Assembly (NCBI GenBank): GCA_003151655.1
Contig: PLYB01000076.1
Location: 1-10,612, forward strand
Reading direction: 5' to 3'
Source of the DNA: Gallionellaceae bacterium
GTDB taxonomy: Bacteria; Pseudomonadota; Gammaproteobacteria; Burkholderiales; Gallionellaceae
DNA length: 10,612 nt
Shown here: positions 1 to 5,796 of the stretch, piece by piece
Layout: each line of letters begins with the position of its first letter
How positions within the stretch are numbered: the first letter of the stretch is position 1
Translations under genes and position numbers: made by a program
Notes under the pieces: model-generated
What the model was told of the DNA's origin: nothing
Database searches by the model: none
Seen by the model: the letters and a program-made list of their open reading frames with translations, nothing else

Positions 1-25
1 GCGCATAATTCCTAGTTATCATCCG

Positions 26-922
26 CTACCCCCCAAACGCCCGCCGCAACGCCCCTCTCAACCCCTGATCCGTGACATGGGTATAAATCTCGGTTGTCGA
101 AATACTTTGATGCCCCAGCAGTCTTTGCACATAGCGAATATCGACGCCCGCTTCCAGTAATTGCGTTGCCGTGGTGTGGCGCAGCATGTGGGGGGTGATG
201 CGTCTTTGTATGCCCGCTTTGCTGGCGAGGTTGCCGAGTAGCTTTCTGGTTTTCTGGGTGGTGAAGGGAGTTCCGGTTTCGGTGACGAACAGTTTTTTGG
301 TCGCAGTGGATTTTGTATGTCTCAGCGGCAGGTACTGCGCTATCGCCTGGTTCAGTTTTGGTTCGAACAGATATACCAAGCGCTGGCGGTTTCCTTTGCC
401 GTGAATTTTCAGGCTGCTGTCTGAGAGGACAAGATCGTCGATGTCAATCTTTACCAGTTCGCCCACCCGGATGCCGGTGGTGAGCAGTAGCTTGATCGCG
501 ATTCCGGTCGCGAATTCCTGAAAGCTGCTGTCGCTGTTTTCCAGCTTGACGGCTCCGGCAAGCTGGTTAATTTCTTCGCTCCCCAAAGCACGCGGCAAGC
601 GCTTGGGCAGGCGGATGCGTTCATTCAGATTATCGAATGGATTGATAGCAATCGCGCCTTCTTGTTTCGTCCAACGGAAGAGCAGTTTCAGGCAGGCGAT
701 ACGACGCTTGATGGTAATTTCCTTGAGCTTGCGTTCTTCGCGCAGGTGACGAATAAAGTTGCGCAAGTTGTCCTTGTCCAGCGAGGCTAATTTTGTTTCC
801 CGTTTGGCGTGGTTCTGAAAATCTGCCAGATCGAAGGTGTAAGCCCTGAGCGTGTGTTCAGACAGGCTGACAGCGGAACGGCAATGGGATAAAAAAGATT
901 CGCAGGCGTGTTGCAAAGTCAT
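26..922 (-). CDS. Tyrosine recombinase/integrase, XerC/XerD-like size
   Basis: This 298-residue protein should cut and rejoin DNA through a covalent 3'-phosphotyrosine intermediate. The N-terminal part (about residues 1-90) looks like the helical SAM-like core-binding domain. The catalytic domain keeps every expected residue: Arg152 (TTGIRVGEL), Lys176 (HGKGNRQR), His245 and Arg248 (HMLRHTTAT), His271 (LLGHQS) and the nucleophile Tyr280 (EIYTH). The ATG is preceded by AAGGA with a 6-base gap, so the start is well supported. A CATAAT -10-like box at 958-963 could serve as promoter, but the -35 is poor. Length and layout match XerC/XerD. However, it stands alone, divergent from a toxin-antitoxin-like pair, which suggests an accessory integrase rather than the housekeeping chromosome-dimer enzyme. 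The integron-integrase insertion between the Arg and His boxes is not apparent. No attachment site could be identified. Confidence 0.93.
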   Translation of the reverse strand: MTLQHACESFLSHCRSAVSLSEHTLRAYTFDLADFQNHAKRETKLASLDKDNLRNFIRHLREERKLKEITIKRRIACLKLLFRWTKQEGAIAINPFDNLNERIRLPKRLPRALGSEEINQLAGAVKLENSDSSFQEFATGIAIKLLLTTGIRVGELVKIDIDDLVLSDSSLKIHGKGNRQRLVYLFEPKLNQAIAQYLPLRHTKSTATKKLFVTETGTPFTTQKTRKLLGNLASKAGIQRRITPHMLRHTTATQLLEAGVDIRYVQRLLGHQSISTTEIYTHVTDQGLRGALRRAFGG

Positions 923-1078
923 GAGGTTTCCTTATGGGTTGGTAGTTAAAAAATGGGATTATGTATTAGGTGCGGGGCAAGGTTTAAGGTGACGTAGTGA
1001 AATGAAAATTATTCACGTGTCGGGCTACCCTGCTTAGTGCAGCGCTAATTTCTCTTTACAACAGCGATATTGCATTTC

Positions 1079-1087
1079 TGCTAATAT
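1079..1087 (+). promoter_or_regulatory. Possible extended -10 promoter of the PIN module
   Basis: TGCTAATAT has the TGn extension followed by a 4/6 match to TATAAT, about 38 bases before the PIN start codon. No -35 box lies at normal spacing, as an extended -10 can allow. TAATAT (1082-1087) is mirrored by ATATTA (1109-1114), each arm flanked on the inner side by CCG. This could be an operator for autoregulation, but the motif is AT-rich and may be chance. Confidence 0.28.
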
Positions 1088-1124
1088 TCCGTTTCCAAAA
1101 TATGTCCGATATTAAACGACCGGC

Positions 1125-1565
1125 ATGAAAATTTACCTTGATGTTTGTTGCTTGAATCGCCCTTTTGACGATGCGTCTCAAATGCGGGTGCATCTTGAGG
1201 CTGAGGCGGTGCTGGGGATTATCCAGCAGGTTGAACAGACGGAATGGACATGGGTGAGCAGTGACGCTGTGGTCTATGAAATCAGCAAAACACCGAATGA
1301 GGATCGCAAAGAACGGTTGTGGTCATTGGAGTCGGGGGCTTCGGAGCGGCTTGAACTGACCGAGACGGTTTATCTGGAAGCTGAAAAATTTCAGCAATTG
1401 GGTTTCACCGCGTTGGATGCGCTACATATTGCTTGTGCGAGAACGGCGGAAGTGGATGTTTTTCTGAGTACGGACGATAAGTTGCTTAAAAAATTGCGGC
1501 AACATATTGATACCATCAAACTTCATGCCGTGAATCCGTTGGCATGGCTACAGGAGGTAATCTAA
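1125..1565 (+). CDS. PIN-domain protein, probable toxin RNase of a toxin-antitoxin pair
   Basis: This 146-residue protein fills one PIN domain, a Mg2+-dependent RNase fold used by VapC-type toxins. The acidic residues expected at the metal site are visible: Asp6 in MKIYLDVC, Glu52 in VVYEIS, Asp98 in TALDALHIA, and Asp117/Asp118 in STDDKLL. The opening and the ALDALHIA...LSTDDKLL block are typical of PIN proteins of the kind common in cyanobacteria and environmental proteobacteria. The start has no strong ribosome binding site. Its stop codon directly abuts the ATG of the next small gene, so the two are almost certainly co-transcribed and translationally linked. Toxin activity is inferred from the family and arrangement; the fold assignment is firm, the RNA target unknown. 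The toxin-first order is the reverse of most vapBC operons. Confidence 0.85.
   Translation: MKIYLDVCCLNRPFDDASQMRVHLEAEAVLGIIQQVEQTEWTWVSSDAVVYEISKTPNEDRKERLWSLESGASERLELTETVYLEAEKFQQLGFTALDALHIACARTAEVDVFLSTDDKLLKKLRQHIDTIKLHAVNPLAWLQEVI
1552..1557 (+). promoter_or_regulatory. Strong ribosome binding site inside the PIN gene's 3' end
   Basis: AGGAGG lies 8 bases before the ATG at 1566 and inside the last codons of the PIN gene. It fixes the start of the small downstream gene. It also implies much stronger initiation there than for the PIN gene, which lacks a recognisable site. Excess of the second product is what a toxin-antitoxin pair needs. Confidence 0.8.
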
Positions 1566-1796
1566 ATGAATGCACATAACATGACACCCAATGAAATTAG
1601 ACGGGCGGGGATTGATGCTCTGACACAAGGACTGGGGGCGGTTGGGATGGTTCGCTTTTTACAACAAAGCGAAGCCGGTTGGGGTGATTACACTGCGGAC
1701 AGAAGTAAATGGCTGGAAAAAACGACGCTTGCTGACATCAAAGCCGATCTGCCCAAACTAAAAAAATCTCATCCTTTGTGTGGACAAGCGCATTAA
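1566..1796 (+). CDS. Small GDYT-motif protein, probable antitoxin partner of the PIN protein
   Basis: This 76-residue protein starts on the base after the PIN stop codon, with AGGAGG upstream. The visible pattern is an N-terminal helix (MTPNEIRRAGIDALTQGLG), then VRFLQQSEAGWGDYT (residues 29-43) and ADRSKWL (44-50), then a Lys-rich helix. From memory, small proteins with GDYTxxRxxWL are often encoded beside PIN genes, notably in cyanobacteria, and are usually annotated hypothetical. The antitoxin role is therefore an inference from pairing and size. No classical AbrB, Phd, RHH or HTH DNA-binding motif is evident, so whether it represses its own promoter is unclear. The last residues (SHPLCGQAH) run towards a palindromic repeat starting about 50 bases downstream and do not look conserved. 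Confidence 0.7.
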   Translation: MNAHNMTPNEIRRAGIDALTQGLGAVGMVRFLQQSEAGWGDYTADRSKWLEKTTLADIKADLPKLKKSHPLCGQAH

Positions 1797-1844
1797 CTAT
1801 AAGGCTGGAGATTACCGCACACATAATTTTTGTGGGGCGTGTTG

Positions 1845-1935
1845 TTATACCAGCTCTATTTCAATCGTGCATTTTGTAGGTCGGGATTTAACCCGACCTA
1901 CGGATTATTTCCCGTTCGAAATAGAAATGGAATTA
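1845..1935. repeat. MITE-like palindromic repeat, short copy 1
   Basis: This element is about 91 bp and has nested inverted repeats. The outer arms are CTATTTCAA (1855-1863) and TCGAAATAG (1916-1924), with one mismatch. The inner arms GTAGGTCGGG (1876-1885) and CCCGACCTAC (1892-1901) form a perfect 10-bp stem around ATTTAA. Its left and right thirds match the element at 6177-6341 almost base for base, including the TTATACCA start and GGAATTA end. It carries no gene, so any mobility would need a transposase supplied elsewhere. It lies between the antitoxin-like gene and dbpA. Confidence 0.8.
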
Positions 1936-2003
1936 GGACTCCAGCCCAGTTCAACCACGACCTACTCATTACGGGTGCAACTCAACAGCATTATTAAACT
2001 GAT

Positions 2004-2035
2004 GTTGGGTTACGCGGTGAAGCTGCGAACCCAAC
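2004..2035. repeat. GTTGGGTT-type palindromic (REP-like) hairpin
   Basis: GTTGGGTT (2004-2011) and AACCCAAC (2028-2035) pair perfectly, and the stem can continue through CGC/GCG with one bulge. The form 'tgttgggttacgc...gcgaacccaacctac' is the style of REP-like repeats scattered in proteobacterial genomes. It is unrelated in sequence to the neighbouring MITE-like repeat. Only one copy occurs in this window. Confidence 0.55.
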
Positions 2036-2065
2036 CTACAAAATGTACTCTTGGCTGGGTGTAGA

Positions 2066-2088
2066 CGGAGTAAATCAAATTTACTCCG
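2066..2088. terminator. Stem-loop at the dbpA 3' end, terminator-like
   Basis: CGGAGTAAAT (2066-2075) and ATTTACTCCG (2079-2088) form a perfect 10-bp stem with a 3-base loop, 8 bases beyond the dbpA stop codon. Neither strand has a U-run after the stem, so it is not a canonical intrinsic terminator. It may mark or protect the 3' end of the dbpA mRNA. Confidence 0.45.
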
Positions 2089-2096
2089 GGCGCGAA

Positions 2097-3515
2097 TCAA
2101 TCTTCCAGCGCCCTTACCTTGACCGTCTTGCCTTTCACTTTACCAGCCGATAGTTTTTTCACGGCTTCACGGGCGATGTTGCGCACAACGGCGACGTAGG
2201 TGGACATGTCCGTGACAGTGATTTTGCCAACTTGTTCGCGCGTAAATCCGGCTTCGCCCGTCAATGCGCCCAATACGTCACCGGGACGGATTTTTTCTTT
2301 GCGGCCACCGAGGATTTGCAGTGTGACCATGGGCGGCACCAGCGGCGAGTCGTCGGCACTTTGAATCTCACCCAAGTCGTGCCACTCCGGCTCGATGTGC
2401 ATCATCTGCGCGATTGCGATAATACGATTGCGGTCTGCGGAACTGCACAGGTTTAGCGCCCATCCGTTTTCATCTGCGCGACCGGTACGTCCGATACGGT
2501 GAATATGGATTTCCGGGTCAGGGGTTACGTCAACGTTGATAACCGCTTCGAGTTGCGCGATGTCCAATCCGCGCGCAGCCACATCGGTCGCCACCAGCAC
2601 CGAGCAACTACGATTGGCGAATTGAATTAACACCTGATCGCGTTCGCGCTGTTCCATATCGCCATTCAAGGTCAATGCTTTAATGCCTTGGGCATGCAAC
2701 ACTTCCAGCAGGGAGCGGCATTGTTGTTTGGTGTTGCAGAAAGCCAGCGTACTGACCGGACGGTAGTGCTTGAGCAACAACGCGACGGCCTGCAAACGGT
2801 TCTCGTTTTCCACCTTGTAAAAGCGCTGGCGGATTTTGCTTTCCTCATGTTGCTCCAGCAGCTTTACTTCCTGCGGATCGCGCATGAACTGGCGTGCCAG
2901 TCGCGCGATGCCGTCGGGATAGGTCGCCGAAAACAGCAAGGTTTGGCGTTGCGTCGGACATTGCTTCACCACGAAAGCGACGTCGTCATAAAAGCCCATA
3001 TCCAGCATGCGATCTGCCTCGTCGAGTACCAGCGTGTTGAGCGCATCAAGTTTCAAACTGCCGCGCTCCAGATGATCCATGATGCGCCCCGGTGTGCCGA
3101 CGACGATGTGTGCGCCGTGTTCCAGACTGTCGCGTTGCGGACGCATGGTCGAGCCGCCGACCAGCGAAATAATTTTGATGTTGTCGGCAAAGCGCGCCAA
3201 GCGGCGAATCTCCTGTGTCACCTGATCGGCCAACTCGCGCGTGGGGCATAGCACCATCGCTTGCACCGCAAAACGACGCGGATTCAAACTGGTGAGCAAG
3301 GGCAAGGCAAACGCCGCCGTCTTGCCGCTACCGGTCTTTGCCTGCGCAATGAGGTCATGCCCGGCGAGCGTAATCGGCAAGCTGGCCGCCTGGATGGGTG
3401 TCATTGTCAGATATTCGAGCTGCTTCAAGTTTGCCAGCAGCGCGGGCGCTAACGGCAGTGAATTAAAAGAACCCGCAGCAGCGGGAGAGGTGGCAGGCGA
3501 TATAGTTTTAGTCAT
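2097..3515 (-). CDS. dbpA: ATP-dependent RNA helicase DbpA (DEAD-box)
   Basis: DbpA is a DEAD-box ATPase that remodels 23S rRNA around helix 92 during large-subunit assembly. Motifs appear in order (numbering from the upstream TTG, so subtract 2 for the ATG start): Q motif near residues 19-45, motif I AQAKTGSGKT (59-68), Ia PTRELADQ, Ib TPGR, II DEAD (167-170), III SAT (198-200), V ATDVAARGLD (311-320) and VI HRIGRTGR (341-348). The C-terminal region from about 397 is the DbpA RNA-binding domain, with its signature KIRPGDVLGALTGEAG; this separates it from RhlE, RhlB, SrmB and CsdA. The reading frame extends to a TTG at 3521, but the ATG at 3515 has GGGA 9 bases upstream and is the better start (472 residues). 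The gene stands alone, with a stem-loop after its stop. Confidence 0.95.
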   Translation of the reverse strand: MTKTISPATSPAAAGSFNSLPLAPALLANLKQLEYLTMTPIQAASLPITLAGHDLIAQAKTGSGKTAAFALPLLTSLNPRRFAVQAMVLCPTRELADQVTQEIRRLARFADNIKIISLVGGSTMRPQRDSLEHGAHIVVGTPGRIMDHLERGSLKLDALNTLVLDEADRMLDMGFYDDVAFVVKQCPTQRQTLLFSATYPDGIARLARQFMRDPQEVKLLEQHEESKIRQRFYKVENENRLQAVALLLKHYRPVSTLAFCNTKQQCRSLLEVLHAQGIKALTLNGDMEQRERDQVLIQFANRSCSVLVATDVAARGLDIAQLEAVINVDVTPDPEIHIHRIGRTGRADENGWALNLCSSADRNRIIAIAQMMHIEPEWHDLGEIQSADDSPLVPPMVTLQILGGRKEKIRPGDVLGALTGEAGFTREQVGKITVTDMSTYVAVVRNIAREAVKKLSAGKVKGKTVKVRALED

Positions 3516-3596
3516 GCGCAATTATCCCAGTAGAAGGGGCGGCATGTCTGAAAACTTTTCATGATCAGTCGCGAAGTTCACAAACTCAGCCCAAGA

Positions 3597-3625
3597 TATT
3601 TAATTCCCAGGCCAATCTTGTTCAA
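3597..3625 (-). promoter_or_regulatory. Candidate dbpA promoter
   Basis: On the minus strand TTGAAC (3625-3620) is followed after 17 bases by TAAATA (3602-3597), about 80 bases before the dbpA start. The -35 is a 4/6 match and the -10 is weak, so this is a tentative sigma-70 promoter chosen mainly for its spacing. Confidence 0.28.
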
Positions 3626-3658
3626 TCTTCCAAAGTTAGCAATAGACCAGAATATCGG

Positions 3659-4306
3659 CTAGCGGCAAAATGGCCCGGTTCTATTTATCATGATCCGTTT
3701 CCCCATGACCTTGATGTGCCCATCGTCCACCAGGCTTTTGAATATTCGCGAAATCATTTCACGAGACACGCCTACTACACCCGCTATGTGCTGTTGTGTA
3801 GGATGTTTATCAATAACGAGCGAGCCATCTTTATCTTTAGCCAGCGCAAGCAGCATATTGGCCAGTCGATCATAAGCACTCATAAATACGAGGCTGGATA
3901 TTTTTTGGTTTGACTTGCGCAGATTGGTAACCAAGCCAAACATAATTTGGTCGACGATGCCGGGATTGGTTCGCAGGCACTCTCTGAAGCTTTGCCGGCT
4001 AATGACAGTAAGTTCTGTATCTACCATGGCCATTACCGAGGCAGAGCGTTTACTCTGGTCAATCAAGGCCATTTCGCCAAAATAATCACCCGCCGTTAGT
4101 TCACTAAGTACAAGCTCCTTGCCATGACTATCGCTTAGAATTATTTTTACTTTGCCCGAATGGATAATGTAGGCGCTATCCGATAGATCGCCTTCGTTAA
4201 TAATGATAGCGTTCTTTGCGAAGGACTCTCTCTTTCCATTTCTAAAAAGGATGTCCAACTCATTTTTTCTCAGGGAACTCAGTAAGTTTTGCGGAGAATT
4301 ATTCAT
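3659..4306 (-). CDS. Crp/Fnr-family transcriptional regulator
   Basis: This 215-residue protein has the two Crp domains. The cyclic-nucleotide-binding beta-barrel spans about residues 18-110, with YFGEMALIDQSKRSAS at 75-90. The Gly-Glu, Arg87 and Ser88 match the phosphate-binding cassette of cAMP-binding Crp proteins. The winged helix-turn-helix spans about 145-210, with TQQHIAGVVGVSREMIS and IFKSLVDDGHI in the recognition region. FNR's N-terminal cysteine cluster is absent (only Cys110 and Cys214 are seen), so it is not an oxygen-labile Fe-S sensor. The phosphate cassette argues for a nucleotide ligand, but which one is unknown. The start is fixed: an in-frame TAA lies four codons upstream and no other start precedes the domain. 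There is no clear ribosome binding site (see the -10 box entry). It is divergent from a small unrecognised gene. Confidence 0.9.
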   Translation of the reverse strand: MNNSPQNLLSSLRKNELDILFRNGKRESFAKNAIIINEGDLSDSAYIIHSGKVKIILSDSHGKELVLSELTAGDYFGEMALIDQSKRSASVMAMVDTELTVISRQSFRECLRTNPGIVDQIMFGLVTNLRKSNQKISSLVFMSAYDRLANMLLALAKDKDGSLVIDKHPTQQHIAGVVGVSREMISRIFKSLVDDGHIKVMGKRIMINRTGPFCR

Positions 4307-4635
4307 TAAGAGTGATTATAAGCAGCCAGTAAGAAACATACATAAAAGAAACAAGAACATATTAAAGTTCAAGTATCGCTCGTACAAACCTTGCAGGGCG
4401 ACGTTACCCATAAGCGCATTATGGTCACACGTCCCTATTGCAAAAATAGGAACTTCTTCACTTTTTTATGTGATTGCATTGTAAAGTTAATGAATATATT
4501 TTCAACTGGCACTTAAGCTTTCTAAAAATGATCCGATAAATGAACTAACCGGGATTAATGCACTTAATAAAAATTGCAAGCCGGAGGAAGCGGCAAATAT
4601 GCCGGAAGTACAAATTTCGAGTTGAAAGAGCCAAA
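4307..4635. other. Divergent spacer with a small hairpin
   Basis: This AT-rich spacer of about 330 bases separates the Crp/Fnr gene from the small plus-strand gene. It holds CATAA/TTATG (4409-4423) and CCTATT/AATAGG (4434-4450, loop 5). The second hairpin is followed on the plus strand by a T-rich run. A weak plus-strand promoter candidate is TTGCAT (4474-4479) with TATTTT (4497-4502) 17 bases on. No good TGTGA-N6-TCACA or FNR-like operator was found. Confidence 0.4.
4315..4320 (-). promoter_or_regulatory. TATAAT -10 box directly before the Crp/Fnr gene
   Basis: A perfect TATAAT (minus strand, 4320-4315) ends 8 bases before the ATG. A transcript starting the usual 6-8 bases later would begin at or next to the start codon, giving a leaderless mRNA. 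This would explain the missing ribosome binding site. The -35 region (around 4337-4342, TGTATG, spacer 16) is poor, so an activator may be needed, or this box may be chance. Confidence 0.4.
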
Positions 4636-4998
4636 ATGCACTCATCTGCCAAAACAAAGCTAGCATCGTCGAATGCACAGAACAACTTGAGCCCGTCTCA
4701 GGGTGTCAGGCACACTTTTTTGCAACGCTTGCGTTCGGGTATACGTTTAACTGGTAGTAAAGCTGACGATATCAACGTAATAAACGCCTCCTGCACCGAA
4801 AGCCATGCAGTAGGCGTGCGCCACAGTACCGCCCCCCCGCGAGTGGTTATCCGCACGGAGGGAGCCCCTCAAAACAATATGGCTCGCATGCTCGAACTGG
4901 CAATACAAGGTGCCAACGCAACCTCAGAAGAAGAGATTGCGGCAGTCGATGCTGAATTCACCCGCTTGCTGGTTAAACATTTTTCATCTTCATCATAA
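4636..4998 (+). CDS. Small hypothetical protein
   Basis: I do not recognise this protein. From the ATG at 4636 it has 120 residues: a polar, Ser/Asn-rich N-terminal half, a central stretch with PPRVVIRTEGAP, and an acidic C-terminal helix (ARMLELAIQGANATSEEEI, then VDAEFTRLLVKHF) ending in four serines. No signal peptide or membrane segment is seen. The frame is open back to an ATG at 4558, but those 26 extra residues are very basic and use codons unlike the rest. The 4636 start has GAAAGAG six bases upstream, so I prefer it. The gene is divergent from the Crp/Fnr regulator, which could control it. Its reality rests on length, the plausible ribosome binding site and a sensible C-terminal helix. 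Confidence 0.5.
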   Translation: MHSSAKTKLASSNAQNNLSPSQGVRHTFLQRLRSGIRLTGSKADDINVINASCTESHAVGVRHSTAPPRVVIRTEGAPQNNMARMLELAIQGANATSEEEIAAVDAEFTRLLVKHFSSSS

Positions 4999-5017
4999 AA
5001 TAAGCCATATTAGAACG

Positions 5018-5062
5018 GTCATTCCCGCCCTTCGCCATCTCAGCGCAAGCGGTGGGAATGAC
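5018..5062. repeat. GTCATTCCC palindromic repeat between convergent genes
   Basis: GTCATTCCCGCC (5018-5029) pairs with GGTGGGAATGAC (5051-5062) over 12 bp with one G-U, and the stem can extend inward through CTTCGC/GCGCAAG with a bulge. GTCATTCCCGC...GCGGGAATGAC palindromes are widespread in proteobacteria. It sits 20 bases after the small plus-strand gene and 50 bases before the end of the minus-strand membrane protein, so it may act as a bidirectional transcription end. It has no strong U-run. Confidence 0.55.
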
Positions 5063-5112
5063 GGATAATATTCGCGCTCAGTGCTTTCCTACAGTTTCAA
5101 CGAACTATTTTC

Positions 5113-5796
5113 TTAAGCACACTGGGACGGATCAACTGAAATCACACCAATTAGTCTTCTATCGTTGCCAAAATATGCGAATGAAACGGTAACCCCTCTT
5201 TTTATAAAATCATCCAGCGTCGATTTAGTTGTGCAGACCCACTTTACCAGTGACTTTTCAACCGTAGATGTGAGTGAGCCAAAAGAAATATCTTCAGAAT
5301 TGTTGTTAACCAGCGTGTAGTTATATTGAAATGAATCCGATACTCCGATGGTGAAATCCAAGCGCGTATCTTTGTCGACCATCCTGGGAAGATTTGCATT
5401 GGCTTTCGATGATATTTCTGACAACTCTTCATTGGTATAGCTGCTAGTTGCGCGAGGGGCTTGGCCAATACTATGTTGCTCTACTGCTTTCGCGCTCTTT
5501 GTGTTAGCCAGATAACCCCGATATGCAAAGATTGCTGCCGCAACAAGAATACCCAGCACAGAGACAGCCATAAATACCCGCCCGGCAGTTCTTACTGCGC
5601 TGTTGCCATGCTGTTCATCTGCAGTGGAAATGATTGCATCGGGATATGCGACTTTCTCAGCAACTTTTTTTGGGGAGCTGCTAGCACTATTTTTTTCTGC
5701 GAATTCTAATACAGAGGTTTTGCCATTCACTGACACGGCCTTAGTGGCTTGGACTTTGTTGCCAATCATCGTCAAAGCTCTTGTCTCATTACTCAT
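5113..5796 (-). CDS. Single-pass inner-membrane protein with periplasmic C-terminal domain, function unknown
   Basis: This 227-residue protein has a polar, Ser/Lys-rich cytoplasmic N-terminus (1-72), one hydrophobic helix (about 74-92, VFMAVSVLGILVAAAIFAY), a linker, and a compact C-terminal domain (about 133-226). Arg residues before the helix and polar sequence after it suggest the C-terminus is periplasmic. The domain shows NANLPRMVDKDTRLDF, QYNYTLVNNNS, a Cys188 near KWVCTTKSTLDDFIKRGVTV, then FAYFGNDRRLIGVISVDPSQC with Cys226. The two cysteines could form a disulfide. From memory, this pattern (VDKxTRLD...YxYTLVN...C...GVTxxxAYxGxD...I.VxPxxC) belongs to a family of small conserved proteins without an assigned role. 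The ATG has GGGGAA five bases upstream. The gene is not part of a visible operon. Confidence 0.75.
   Translation of the reverse strand: MSNETRALTMIGNKVQATKAVSVNGKTSVLEFAEKNSASSSPKKVAEKVAYPDAIISTADEQHGNSAVRTAGRVFMAVSVLGILVAAAIFAYRGYLANTKSAKAVEQHSIGQAPRATSSYTNEELSEISSKANANLPRMVDKDTRLDFTIGVSDSFQYNYTLVNNNSEDISFGSLTSTVEKSLVKWVCTTKSTLDDFIKRGVTVSFAYFGNDRRLIGVISVDPSQCA

Noticed and set aside
26..922. Integron integrase or the housekeeping XerC/XerD
   Set aside because: The integron-specific insertion was not apparent and no attC-like array is present. Housekeeping identity cannot be decided without the other recombinases of the genome, so no symbol was given.
1780..2064. 94-residue plus-strand frame after the antitoxin-like gene
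   Set aside because: It overlaps the antitoxin end and runs through both palindromic repeats, so its translation is mostly repeat sequence. It has no ribosome binding site.
2688..3251. 187-residue plus-strand frame
   Set aside because: Fully inside dbpA on the opposite strand, whose helicase motifs are intact; it is a shadow frame.
3522..3545. Seven-codon upstream frame (MPPLLLG) ending 6 bases before the dbpA ATG
   Set aside because: It has no ribosome binding site of its own, and such short frames are common by chance.
3659..4306. Reading the Crp-family protein as a true FNR oxygen sensor
   Set aside because: The N-terminal cysteine cluster needed for the Fe-S centre is missing.
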